NCBI GenBank assembly: GCA_004297775.1
Contig: SCUE01000019.1
Location: 62,001 to 126,000 of the forward strand
DNA length: 64,000 bases
Reading direction: 5' to 3'
Origin: Chloroflexota bacterium
Lineage (GTDB): Bacteria; Chloroflexota; UBA6077; FW602-bin22
Both the position numbers and the translations under genes were made by a program. Below are positions 35,620-44,059 of this stretch, in pieces; positions within the stretch are counted from its first letter, which is position 1; every line of letters begins with the position of its first letter. Below the pieces are notes generated by a model that worked only from the letters and a program-made list of their open reading frames with translations, had not been told where the DNA came from and ran no database searches.

Positions 35620-36723
35620 ATGGCACTTCGGACGCCGCTTTACGAGACCCACGTTCGCCTTGGTGGCCGCATCGTTGAGTTTGGCGGCTGGGAACTGCCC
35701 GTTCAGTACAGCTCCATTATCGACGAGCATCGTGCCGTTCGATCGGCGGCCGGTCTGTTTGATGTCTCGCATCTGGGGCGAGTTGAGTTTCGGGGACCTG
35801 GCGCGCTCGATTCGTTGCAGGGCCTCTCGACGAACGACGTCTCGCGTCTGGACGTCGGCCAGGCGCAGTACGGTCTGATGCTCAACGAACGCGGCGGCAT
35901 CGTCGACGACATCTTTGTTTACCGCCGCGCCGACCACTATCTCGTCGTGGTCAACGCCGCCACGCGCGCGAAGGATCTCGTTTGGATGGCGCGCCATTTG
36001 ACGCGCACCGAGATGGTCGATCGCACCTTCGAATCCGCCACGCTTGGCCTGCAAGGACCGGCCGCGGTCGGGCTCCTGAGTCCACATTGCGACGTCGATG
36101 TCGCGGCGCTCAAGCGCAACGGACACGCCGAGGCGATCGTGGCCGGAGTTCCCATGTTGATCGCCCGCACCGGATACACCGGCGAACGCGGCATCGAGCT
36201 CTTCCCAAGCGTCGCCGTGGCGCCGGCGGTGTTCGATCTGCTCCTGGGATTCGAAGGTGTCAAGCCGTGCGGACTCGGCGCGCGCGACACCCTTCGTCTT
36301 GAAGCCGGCAATCGCCTGTACGGCCAAGATATGGATGAAGACACCAACGCGCTCGAAGCCGGTCTCGATTGGGTCGTCGATTTCGAGAAAGGGGAGTTCG
36401 TCGGCCGCGACGCTCTGATCGGCGTCCGCGAGCAGGGTGGCCCGCGTCGCCAACTGGTCGGGTTCGAAATGGCCGACCGCGCGGTCGCGCGCCATGGCGC
36501 GGCGGTCTCCTCCGACGGTCAGACCGTCGGTCAGGTGACGAGCGGCTCGTTCGCGCCGTCGCTCGAACGCGTTATCGGCTTCGCCTTCGTCCCGCCGTCG
36601 CTCGCTCCGATTGGGACTGAGATTGCGATCGACGTTCGAGGTCGACCGAGTCCGGCTCGGGTCGTCGATACGCCGTTCTACCGGCGACCGAGAACGATCC
36701 GAACGCGCGGCGAGGGCGACTGA
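35620..36723 (+). CDS. gcvT: GcvT-type aminomethyltransferase
   Basis: The 367-residue T-protein of glycine cleavage, which transfers the methylene group from lipoyl-bound aminomethyl to tetrahydrofolate. LYETHVRLGGRIVEFGGWELPVQY at the start, LFDVSHLG, the folate-site Asp in GIVDDIFVYR, and RTGYTGERGIELF are all typical. gcvH and gcvP are not in the window, so this could also be a related folate-dependent family member, but length and motifs fit GcvT. ATG lies 9 bp after TAGAAT. Confidence 0.92.
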   Translation: MALRTPLYETHVRLGGRIVEFGGWELPVQYSSIIDEHRAVRSAAGLFDVSHLGRVEFRGPGALDSLQGLSTNDVSRLDVGQAQYGLMLNERGGIVDDIFVYRRADHYLVVVNAATRAKDLVWMARHLTRTEMVDRTFESATLGLQGPAAVGLLSPHCDVDVAALKRNGHAEAIVAGVPMLIARTGYTGERGIELFPSVAVAPAVFDLLLGFEGVKPCGLGARDTLRLEAGNRLYGQDMDEDTNALEAGLDWVVDFEKGEFVGRDALIGVREQGGPRRQLVGFEMADRAVARHGAAVSSDGQTVGQVTSGSFAPSLERVIGFAFVPPSLAPIGTEIAIDVRGRPSPARVVDTPFYRRPRTIRTRGEGD

Positions 36724-36747
36724 ATCGAGCGGTCCAGGCTTGGGCCG

Positions 36748-36777
36748 GATCGGTCGTGGGCGCAGTCCCGACCGATC
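36748..36777. terminator. Candidate bidirectional terminator hairpin
   Basis: GATCGGTCG (36748-36756) and CGACCGATC (36769-36777) make a perfect 9-bp GC-rich stem with a 12-base loop, in the 58-bp gap between the convergent gcvT and phosphoesterase genes. No T-run follows on either strand. The position makes termination the likeliest use. Confidence 0.5.
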
Positions 36778-36781
36778 GACA

Positions 36782-37384
36782 TCAGAGTTCCACGATCGTG
36801 TGTCGGTAACAGTCGATGACGCGGGTGGAATTGAGCGTTCGTTGGCGGACGCCGGAGCCATAGCCGAGATGGGTATGCCCGTGGAGCGCCAGTTGAGGCT
36901 GATGCCTTTGGATCAGATCGCTGAAGCAGTGAAAGCCCCGATGTAGGCGGTCGGTCGCTTCCGAGCCATCGGGCATCGCCGGGGGCGCGTGCGTCACGAG
37001 GATATCGATCCCACGCGCCATTCGAATGCGCAGATCGAGCAGGCGCGTCCGCCACCGCATCGAAGAATCGGTGTACTCAACACCGCTGCCACCGTACCAT
37101 CGTGACCCCTCCAATCCGGCGATTCGCAGGCCGCTGAATCGACGCACGTGGCCATCGAGATTCTCGCATCCGCCTGGTGGCTGATCGACATAACTCGCGT
37201 CATGATTTCCGCGCACGTAAAAGAGCGGCGTGTTGAAACGGGTGACGAGGTAGTCGAGGTAGTTCGGATCGAGGTCCCCGCACGAGATCACGAGGTCGAT
37301 TCGTCCCCAGCGATCCGGGTTGAAGTGCTCTCCGAGTGCACGCTCCTCGGCGTCGGCGACCGCCAGGATTCGAACGCCCGTCAT
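36782..37384 (-). CDS. Calcineurin-like phosphoesterase, variant first motif
   Basis: 200 residues with the metallophosphoesterase blocks SCGDLDPNY, RGNHD, VTHAPP and LHGHTHLG. The first block, normally D-x-H, reads VADAEERAL, so the first metal-binding His is missing while the Asp remains. The enzyme may use one metal differently or may be less active. Its ATG overlaps the stop of the ABC binding-protein gene (ATGA), so it is the last gene of that unit. Substrate unknown. Confidence 0.85.
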   Translation of the reverse strand: MTGVRILAVADAEERALGEHFNPDRWGRIDLVISCGDLDPNYLDYLVTRFNTPLFYVRGNHDASYVDQPPGGCENLDGHVRRFSGLRIAGLEGSRWYGGSGVEYTDSSMRWRTRLLDLRIRMARGIDILVTHAPPAMPDGSEATDRLHRGFHCFSDLIQRHQPQLALHGHTHLGYGSGVRQRTLNSTRVIDCYRHTIVEL

Positions 37385-38382
37385 CGTGGCGTGGCGGTCG
37401 GGGATGCGGAAACGGCCGGCGCGCGCGTTGCGGTCGGGGATGGCGGAGCGGCGGTGGTCGCGGCCGGTTTGATGGCGCTCGACGACGGTGTTGTGCTGGC
37501 CGCCGGCGCCCGATCAGGCGCCGCGGTTGGCGGCGCGATTCTGGTGGTCGGGCGCGCCGCGGGACTCGGCGTTGGCATCGTCGCGAGTGCCGGGGCATTC
37601 GCGAAGTACGTCGAGGCACTGGCGGCCGAGCCGACGCGGGCGGCGACCGACGTCCAGCGCGCCTCCGCCTGGAGGCCCGGCGGATCCGTCGATCGCCAGA
37701 GCGGCACCAGAGCACGCAAATCCGCGGTCAATCTTGCGAGATCCAGGCTCGAATCGATCCGGGCCGTACTGGCGGCCGTCGCGTCTGGATCGCGACGCGC
37801 CTCCCGGTAGCCGTCGATCGTCGCGCCGAGGAACGATTCCACGAAAGCCGACTGACTGGCGAGATCGGCGTCGCGTCCAACCAGAACCGCGGCGTACCCG
37901 TTTTCCCCGCGCGGATCGACTGCCATGAGGCTCACCAGTCGGCGATCGACGATCGAGAAACGCAGCAATTCCTCGGCGCTGACGATCGCGAAGTCGTCGC
38001 GGCCGCTCCGAACCGACGACATGGCGTCGACTGGGCTCTCGACCAGACGCGGCCGGGTCGCGAGACCGCGCGCCGCGAACATTCCCTGCTCGATCCCGAG
38101 GAAGATCCCGCTGTGAGCCGGTCCGGGAGTGCCGACGATGACGACGCTGACGAGGCGCATTCCGGCCGGCGTCGTCGGCGTTGGCACGGGCGAGACTCGT
38201 CCGATCCGCGTCGGGATCGATATTCGGGTCGGTGCTGGCTCTGGCTGCGCCGTCGCCGTCGCTGGCGACTCCGGCAACGTCGGTGTCGGACGCGGCGATT
38301 CCCGAGGCTCACGCGAGCAGGCGGTCATCGCGATCGCGATACCGATCGCCAGGGCGCCCTGCCATGCCGCCGACGGACTCAC
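37381..38382 (-). CDS. ABC importer substrate-binding lipoprotein, shortened NMT1/ThiY-like
   Basis: 333 residues with a lipoprotein signal (AIGIAIAMTACS). A Pro-rich linker follows, then an NMT1-like N-terminal part: GIFLGIEQGMFAARGL, and SGRDDFAIVSAEELLRF. The sequence then passes directly to the part that normally comes after lobe II (SAFVESFLGATIDGYREARRDP), so roughly 100 residues of the family's middle appear to be missing. The C-terminus is a 60-residue Pro/Ala/Thr low-complexity tail. GTG 38382 overlaps the permease stop. The ligand may be a pyrimidine or other small anion; ability to bind is doubtful. Confidence 0.75.
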   Translation of the reverse strand: MSPSAAWQGALAIGIAIAMTACSREPRESPRPTPTLPESPATATAQPEPAPTRISIPTRIGRVSPVPTPTTPAGMRLVSVVIVGTPGPAHSGIFLGIEQGMFAARGLATRPRLVESPVDAMSSVRSGRDDFAIVSAEELLRFSIVDRRLVSLMAVDPRGENGYAAVLVGRDADLASQSAFVESFLGATIDGYREARRDPDATAASTARIDSSLDLARLTADLRALVPLWRSTDPPGLQAEARWTSVAARVGSAASASTYFANAPALATMPTPSPAARPTTRIAPPTAAPDRAPAASTTPSSSAIKPAATTAAPPSPTATRAPAVSASPTATPR

Positions 38383-39131
38383 GACCCGGGGCGCCGGTTC
38401 CACGGGACGCAGACGCGCTCGACCAAGGCTACGATCTGAAAGAGGATCAGGCTGAGCGCCGACGTGACGACGATGGCGGCGAAAACGCGATCGGTCTGCA
38501 GTTGGTCGACCGCGCGAAGCATATACACGCCGAGTCCCTCGCTCGCGCCGACCCATTCTCCGACGATCGCGCCAATCATCCCATAGGTAACGCCGACGCG
38601 CGCGCCGCTGAAGATACGCGGCAACGACGCCGGCCAGCGCACGCGCCAGAACTGTTGCCAGCCGTTCGCGCCCATGGCGCGCAGCATATCGATCAGATCG
38701 CCGTCCACGGCGCGTAGACCATCGAACGTCCCGACCAGGATCGGGAAAAAGCAGACCAGCGCGACGATCACCACTTTTGGCGCGATGCCGTAGCCAAGCC
38801 AGATCACGAGCAGCGGCGCGATCGCGATGATCGGGATTGTCTGCGAGATCACGACCATTGGGTAGATCGCGCCACGCGTCGGCTCGTGGCGATCCATCGC
38901 GATCGCGAGCAGCACGCCGGCGACGAGTGCCGCCGCCAACCCAAGAACTGCCTCCTGGATCGTGCGCACGGAATGAATGGTGAAGATGTCGGGCCGACCG
39001 GTGAGGACGAGCGCGATGTCGGACGGCAGTGGTGCCAGCCATTTCGGTGCCGCGACCAGCGTGCCGAAGGCCTGCCAGGCGCCGAGCAGCGCCGCGAGCG
39101 CGACGAACGGATAGACGCGGCTCAGAGTCAC
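38379..39131 (-). CDS. ABC transporter permease (nitrate/sulfonate/thiamine-precursor type)
   Basis: 250 residues with about six membrane helices and the cytoplasmic EAA loop (MGANGWQQFWRVRWPASLPRI) that contacts the ATPase. It belongs to the SsuC/TauC/ThiX group of permeases. GTG 39131 overlaps the ATPase stop by 4 bp; the frame runs open further upstream inside the ATPase gene. Membrane spans and EAA loop look intact. Confidence 0.92.
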   Translation of the reverse strand: MTLSRVYPFVALAALLGAWQAFGTLVAAPKWLAPLPSDIALVLTGRPDIFTIHSVRTIQEAVLGLAAALVAGVLLAIAMDRHEPTRGAIYPMVVISQTIPIIAIAPLLVIWLGYGIAPKVVIVALVCFFPILVGTFDGLRAVDGDLIDMLRAMGANGWQQFWRVRWPASLPRIFSGARVGVTYGMIGAIVGEWVGASEGLGVYMLRAVDQLQTDRVFAAIVVTSALSLILFQIVALVERVCVPWNRRPGS

Positions 39132-39895
39132 GTCGGACCGCCCGTGCTCGACGCGCGGAGCTCGCCCAGAAGGGTTTGCTTCAAGCGCGCAAACGCCGGG
39201 TCTCCGTAGAGGTCGATCGTCCGCGGCCGCCCAAACGGGACCGGCGTGTCCGCCAGGATGCGACCAGGACGCGGGCTCATCGTGAGCACGCGGTCGGACA
39301 GGAACAGAGCCTCGTCGACGTCGTGCGTCACGAAGAGGACGGCCGGATGATCGTCGCTCCACACATCCTGGAGCCATTCGTGCATGGACGATCGTGTCAG
39401 GGCGTCGAGCGCGCCGAAGGGCTCATCGAGTAGCACCGCGTCGCTTCGACGGAGAAACGTCCGCAGCAGCGACGCTCGCTGCCGCATGCCACCGGAGAGT
39501 TCCGATGGCCAGTGACGTTCGAAACCGGCCAGACCGAATCGACGAAAGAGCGATCCGGCTTGGGTTCGCGCTTCGGCGCGCGACATCCCAGCCAGTTCGA
39601 GGGGGAGCGCCGCGTTGTCGATCGTGCGCAGCCACGGCATGAGAAGATCCTTCTGCGGCATGTACGCCACCGTTCCGGGGCGGCCGACAATCGATCGGCC
39701 GTCGAACAGCGCATCGCCCTCGCTGGGTGTGGCCAATCCGGCGACGATCGAGAAGAGCGTGCTCTTTCCGCATCCGCTTGGGCCGACGATCGAGACGAAC
39801 TCACCCCGCCGAACACTGAGTGTGACGTCGCGTAGTGCGCGCACGACGCCGGTGGCGCCGCGATACTCTTTGCCAAGCTGCCGAATGTCGAGCAC
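39128..39895 (-). CDS. ABC transporter ATP-binding protein (nitrate/sulfonate/thiamine-precursor type)
   Basis: 255 residues with Walker A GPSGCGKST (residues 39-47), signature ELSGGMRQRASLLR, Walker B AVLLDEPFGALD and the His switch VTHDVDEAL. Closest in layout to SsuB/TauB/ThiZ. It is the first gene of the unit ATPase-permease-binding protein-phosphoesterase and is divergent from the double-receiver gene, with a GTATAC core 70 bp upstream. Confidence 0.94.
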   Translation of the reverse strand: MLDIRQLGKEYRGATGVVRALRDVTLSVRRGEFVSIVGPSGCGKSTLFSIVAGLATPSEGDALFDGRSIVGRPGTVAYMPQKDLLMPWLRTIDNAALPLELAGMSRAEARTQAGSLFRRFGLAGFERHWPSELSGGMRQRASLLRTFLRRSDAVLLDEPFGALDALTRSSMHEWLQDVWSDDHPAVLFVTHDVDEALFLSDRVLTMSPRPGRILADTPVPFGRPRTIDLYGDPAFARLKQTLLGELRASSTGGPT

Positions 39896-39965
39896 GTGGC
39901 TCGATTATCCGGCCCGGCATCTCGGTTGGTCAAAGCGCACGCCAGGGCGCGCAGCGAGCGGCTAG

Positions 39966-39973
39966 CGTATACT
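39966..39973. promoter_or_regulatory. Shared bidirectional -10 element, ABC importer / receiver gene
   Basis: CGTATACT reads TATACT on the plus strand (39968-39973), giving a leader of about 20 nt with GGAG 5 bp before the GTG at 40001. It reads TATACG on the minus strand, 70 bp before the ATPase start. Confidence 0.45.
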
Positions 39974-40000
39974 CCCGGCAGATCCGGTCGTGGAGCAATC

Positions 40001-41206
40001 GTGCCCGGCCCCCGCGTCCTGATAGCCGACGACAGCTCACTTGCACGGGCGGTCATTGCCGATGCGTTGACGACAGCCGGCTTTGCCATCGTCGGTGAAG
40101 TTTCCGACGGCATCGCGGCCGTCGCGGCGTTTCAGGCCTTGCGGCCCGATGCCGTCACGATGGATCTGACCATGCCGGGAGTGGACGGTATTACCGCCCT
40201 TCGCGGAATCCTCGAAGCGGACTCGAGCGCGCGTGTCATCATCGTGAGCGCGGCCGGTCAAGAGAGCAGCGTCATACGGGCGCTGCGCGCCGGCGCGGCC
40301 GGGTTCGTCCTCAAGCCGTTCGAGCCGTCTCAGCTCGTCGATGCGTTGCGCAAGTCCGGACTGGACGTATCCCGCGGCGCCGTCTCTGATGAAGGGCGTC
40401 GAACGTTTCTTCACCAAGCCCAGAGACGGATCGAGATGCTAGCGGAGGATATTCGTGAGATCAGGGAAACAGGCGGTGATAGTGGCGCGTTCGACGTCGT
40501 TCGCCGCCGCGCCTCCAGTGTGGCGAGGACAGCGAACGCGGCTGGCGAACCGTCATTGGCCGTCCTCGCTCAGGCGATTGAACGCGCCGCGATGGCGATC
40601 GTCGATCTCGGCACCGTTTCGGACGACCTGGTGCGTCTACTCGACGAATCGGTGGTCGCCCTGCACCGACTCCTGATCGGCGTGGCCCGTGGCGACGGGG
40701 AGCGGTTGCTCAGCGAGGCATTTCGCGCTCGCATCGACGGCGCGATCGACCAGTTGCGCGCCCACGCGGGACGTCCGATCGGGGCGCGGCGCGCGCTGAT
40801 CGTTGATGTCGATCCGTTTTCGCGACGCGTCCTCCAGGGATTCCTCCGACGGGAGGGCTTCGCCGTCGCGACCCTGCAGGCGGTCGACGAGATCGACGAT
40901 GTCGAGCCGCCCAGTATCGTGGTGGTCGATGGCTCGCCGGCGCGGTTCGATGCTCCGACCGCGATCCGACAACTACGTGCCTCCGAGGTCACCGCGCGCG
41001 CCGCGATCATCTATCTGACGCCCCGGGCGGAGCTTTCCGAGCGGCTAGCCGCCTTCAAAGCTGGCGCCGATGACGTGATTCAGACACCATTCGATCCAGA
41101 GGAACTCTTGGCGCGCGTCACAGCGATGGTGCGTCGTTCCGAGCGCCGCCCCGCGCCAGCGCTGGAATCCGAATCGGCGAACGAGCCAATGCCGGGAGGC
41201 GAGTAA
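40001..41206 (+). CDS. Double-receiver response regulator with helical middle domain
   Basis: 401 residues. Receiver 1 (about 1-120) has all phosphorylation residues: Asp pair in IADDSS, Asp in TMDLTMPG, Ser in IVSAAG, Lys in VLKPFEP; it resembles CheY/CheB receivers. A helical region (about 130-255) follows that might be HPt-like. Receiver 2 (about 265-380) keeps an Asp in VVVDGSP but has Gln where the conserved Lys should be (VIQTPF), so it may be a non-phosphorylated copy. No DNA-binding or enzyme domain. It could be the partner of the orphan CheA at 17037. Confidence 0.85.
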   Translation: MPGPRVLIADDSSLARAVIADALTTAGFAIVGEVSDGIAAVAAFQALRPDAVTMDLTMPGVDGITALRGILEADSSARVIIVSAAGQESSVIRALRAGAAGFVLKPFEPSQLVDALRKSGLDVSRGAVSDEGRRTFLHQAQRRIEMLAEDIREIRETGGDSGAFDVVRRRASSVARTANAAGEPSLAVLAQAIERAAMAIVDLGTVSDDLVRLLDESVVALHRLLIGVARGDGERLLSEAFRARIDGAIDQLRAHAGRPIGARRALIVDVDPFSRRVLQGFLRREGFAVATLQAVDEIDDVEPPSIVVVDGSPARFDAPTAIRQLRASEVTARAAIIYLTPRAELSERLAAFKAGADDVIQTPFDPEELLARVTAMVRRSERRPAPALESESANEPMPGGE

Positions 41207-41207
41207 G

Positions 41208-41876
41208 ATGGCGAATCGAGTCGATCAGGGGAATCTCTGGATCGCGCGGGCGATCTACGATCTCGGCGGCATCAAGTTTGGCTCGTTCACGCTCGGCGAA
41301 ACGGCGATCGATTCGCCGATCCACGTGAATCCGCGCGTGTTGCTCAGCCAACCCATCCTGTTGCGGCGAGTTGCCGAGATCATCGCGAGCGAGATTCAGG
41401 CCGGGCAATCGCGTCGGCGGCCGCGCTTCGAGCGCTTCTCGCTCGTCGCGGGGGTGCCGTTCGGTGGCCTTCAGCTGGCGACCGCCTATGCGCTCGGCAC
41501 CGACACATCGTTGGTGTACGTGCATCCCGGTCGGCCAGGCGACGACGGCAACGCGATCGAGGGGCGTTTCGTCGAGGGCGATCACGTCCTGATCCTCGAT
41601 GATCTGATGACCGGCGGGCGCAGCATCATCCGCACGACCGAGTTCCTCTCCGAGTACAACCTGGTCACGCGCGACGCGATCGTGTTGATCGATCGCGAAG
41701 AGGGCGGCGCCGAGCGACTGCGCGAGCGCGGCATTCGTGTCGCGTCGATTCTGACGCTTCGACAGCTCGTGACCTACCTCCACGAGTCGGATCTCGTGGC
41801 GCACGATCAGTTTCACCGGACGATCGAATACTTTGACCGGAGCCGTGCCCCACGCGCGAATGACGCCGCGAGCTAG
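41208..41876 (+). CDS. PyrE-like phosphoribosyltransferase
   Basis: 222 residues of the type I phosphoribosyltransferase fold. PRPP motif is VLILDDLMTGGRSI; the N-terminal half (GGIKFGSFTLGE, SPIHVNPR) resembles orotate phosphoribosyltransferase (KFGEFTLASG, SPIYVDLR). The region FERFSLVAGVPFGGLQLATAYAL also fits. No other pyrimidine gene is adjacent, so a true PyrE or an OPRT-like salvage enzyme are both possible. GGGAGGCG precedes the ATG, one base after the receiver-gene stop. Confidence 0.82.
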   Translation: MANRVDQGNLWIARAIYDLGGIKFGSFTLGETAIDSPIHVNPRVLLSQPILLRRVAEIIASEIQAGQSRRRPRFERFSLVAGVPFGGLQLATAYALGTDTSLVYVHPGRPGDDGNAIEGRFVEGDHVLILDDLMTGGRSIIRTTEFLSEYNLVTRDAIVLIDREEGGAERLRERGIRVASILTLRQLVTYLHESDLVAHDQFHRTIEYFDRSRAPRANDAAS

Positions 41877-43266
41877 CGCGGTCCGCATACGCGACGCGCT
41901 GGCCGTTGCGGCTGCCCGCGCCGCGGCCGCGGCGATCCGGGCGACCGGACGAGGTGGTGGTACCACCGTGCCAGGTCGGGTCGCGTTGGCGCTATCGCCC
42001 GGGATCATCCGCCACCTGAGTAGTCGCCTCGCCAAGGGGACGATCGTGGTGACCGGCACGAACGGCAAGACGACCACGGCACGCATGATCGCGGCCGGAC
42101 TGCGTTCATCCGGTACGCCGCCGACCCATAATCGGGGCGGTGCTAATCTCGAGCCGGGCATCGCCGCGGCGCTGGCGCGAGATGTCGCGCCGTTTGGGCA
42201 TTCAGATCATCGGATCGGTCTATTCGAGGTCGACGAGGCCACGCTCCCTTCGGCGGTCGCGTCGCTCCGTCCGCGTGTCTGCGTATTCACGAACCTGTTT
42301 CGCGACCAACTCGATCGGTACGGAGAAGTCGCGACCGTCGCCGCTATGTGGCGCCGGGCATTGGCCACTGGCGGCGGCGTGGCGCTGATCCTGAACGCGG
42401 ACGATCCGAATGTCGCGGCGTTGGGAACGATACCAGGCGTCACCCCGACCTACGTTGGCGTTACGGCGCCGGGACTCGGCGGCACGTCGCTTGAACACAC
42501 CGCCGACGCGCGCCGCTGCCCGCTGTGCGGCGCGGAGCTGCGGTATTCCCGTGTGTTTTATGCCCATCTTGGCGAGTACGCGTGCCCGGGCTGCTCGTTC
42601 CGTCGGCCGAATCCGGACCTCGCGATCTCGGGCTATCACGGTCGTGGATTGGCCGGCGCGGATGCGACTCTTTCGTTCGCGGGCCACGACTTCGGGTGTG
42701 ATCTTCATATTCCTGGGCTATATAATGTCTACAACGCTGCTATTGCTGTCGCCACGTTGATCGTTGCAAACGTCTTGGCGGCGACCGCGGTTGCGGCCGT
42801 CTCGGCCGAACGGAATGTGTTCGGCCGCGTCGAACGGTTCTCGGCATCCGGGCGCGAGGTTGTCCTGGCTCTGATCAAGAACCCGGTTGGCGCCGATCAG
42901 GTGCTCGGCGCGATCAGCGACGATGCCGGGTCCGGACCGCTCGTGATCGCGATCAATGACAATCTCGCTGATGGTACTGATGTGTCGTGGTTGTGGGATG
43001 CCGACTTCGAGCGGCTCGCGGGTGGGGATCGTCGCATCGTTGTCGCCGGTACGCGCGCGGAGGACATGGCTGCGCGCCTGAAGTACGCCGGCATCGCGCC
43101 TGAACGTGTCGCGGTGGTGACTGATCCGACCGTGGCAATGGATCGCGCGCTCGATCTGGCCGATCCGCGTGAAACTGTGACTGTCCTGGTGACGTATACG
43201 GCCCTGCTCGATTCGCGCGCCGAGCTGACCCGTCGTGGGCTGGTCGCGCCCTTCTGGAGTGAGTGA
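41860..43266 (+). CDS. murT: Lipid II isoglutaminyl synthase, MurT subunit
   Basis: 468 residues from ATG 41860. A Mur-ligase-like protein that with GatD amidates D-glutamate of lipid II. P-loop GTNGKTTTARMI is near residue 65, FTNLFRDQLDRYGE near residue 145, and a Cys4 zinc ribbon typical of MurT (CPLCG...CPGC) is near residues 218-246. The C-terminal DUF1727 domain has WLWDADF. The start overlaps the preceding gene by 17 bp. Directly followed by gatD. Confidence 0.95.
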   Translation: MTPRASAVRIRDALAVAAARAAAAAIRATGRGGGTTVPGRVALALSPGIIRHLSSRLAKGTIVVTGTNGKTTTARMIAAGLRSSGTPPTHNRGGANLEPGIAAALARDVAPFGHSDHRIGLFEVDEATLPSAVASLRPRVCVFTNLFRDQLDRYGEVATVAAMWRRALATGGGVALILNADDPNVAALGTIPGVTPTYVGVTAPGLGGTSLEHTADARRCPLCGAELRYSRVFYAHLGEYACPGCSFRRPNPDLAISGYHGRGLAGADATLSFAGHDFGCDLHIPGLYNVYNAAIAVATLIVANVLAATAVAAVSAERNVFGRVERFSASGREVVLALIKNPVGADQVLGAISDDAGSGPLVIAINDNLADGTDVSWLWDADFERLAGGDRRIVVAGTRAEDMAARLKYAGIAPERVAVVTDPTVAMDRALDLADPRETVTVLVTYTALLDSRAELTRRGLVAPFWSE

Positions 43267-44034
43267 ATGCGACGACTGACGTTGTGCCACCTGTACCCGC
43301 GCGAGATGAACATCTACGGCGATCGGGGAAACGTCATCGTGCTCAAGCGGCGTGCCGAGTGGCGTGGCATCGAGTGCCACGTTCGCGAGGTCTCGGTCGG
43401 CGATCGTGTCGATCCTAGCGAGTGCGACCTGCTCTTCGGGGGCGGCGGCCAGGACGATCAGCAGGTCGCTGTCGGCGAAGATCTGCGCTCGCGGCAGGCC
43501 GATACGTTGCGAGGTTTGGCGGCCGACGGTGTGCCGATGCTGACCGTCTGTGGAACCTATCAACTCTTTGGCCATTACTTCCGAACGCGCGCCGGGCAGG
43601 AGATTCGTGGAATCGGCATTTTCGATGCCATCACCGTCGCCGGCGAGGTCCGCTGGATCGGCGACACGCTCGTCGAGTCATCGATCGACGGACGACCCCG
43701 CTCGCTGATCGGATTCGAGAATCACAGCGGCGAGACGGTTCTGCCGACGAACGGCGAATGCCACCCGCTCGCGCGTGTCATCATCGGCGCGGGAAACAAT
43801 GGCCGCGACGGCGGCGAGGGCGCGGTGTGGCGGCACGTCCTCGGGACGTATCTCCACGGGCCGATTCTGCCGAAGAATCCCTGGTTGGCCGACTATGTGC
43901 TCGGCCGGGCGCTCGAACGCGTCGGGCACCGCGAGGAGTTGGCGCCGCTCGACGATCGTGTCGAGAATGCGGCGCACGACTCGGTGGTGGCGCGGCTTCG
44001 TCGACGGGGACGAAGGAACTCGGGACTTGGGTGA
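43267..44034 (+). CDS. gatD: Lipid II isoglutaminyl synthase, GatD glutaminase subunit
   Basis: A 255-residue glutamine amidotransferase that supplies ammonia to MurT. Nucleophile Cys is in LTVCGTYQLFGHYF (residue 94) and the catalytic His in LGTYLHGPILPKNP. NLYPREMNIYGDRGN at the N-terminus is typical. ATG begins right after the murT stop. The gene set murT-gatD-murJ links this run to peptidoglycan precursor maturation. Confidence 0.95.
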   Translation: MRRLTLCHLYPREMNIYGDRGNVIVLKRRAEWRGIECHVREVSVGDRVDPSECDLLFGGGGQDDQQVAVGEDLRSRQADTLRGLAADGVPMLTVCGTYQLFGHYFRTRAGQEIRGIGIFDAITVAGEVRWIGDTLVESSIDGRPRSLIGFENHSGETVLPTNGECHPLARVIIGAGNNGRDGGEGAVWRHVLGTYLHGPILPKNPWLADYVLGRALERVGHREELAPLDDRVENAAHDSVVARLRRRGRRNSGLG

Positions 44035-44059
44035 CGCGCCCGCGCTAGCCGGACGAAGA

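Noticed and set aside
38383..39042. Upstream extension of the ABC binding protein, open for 220 more codons
   Set aside because: The extra part is Arg-rich and runs antisense-like through the permease in a second frame; the permease with its EAA loop is the real gene there. The lipoprotein signal fixes the start at 38382.
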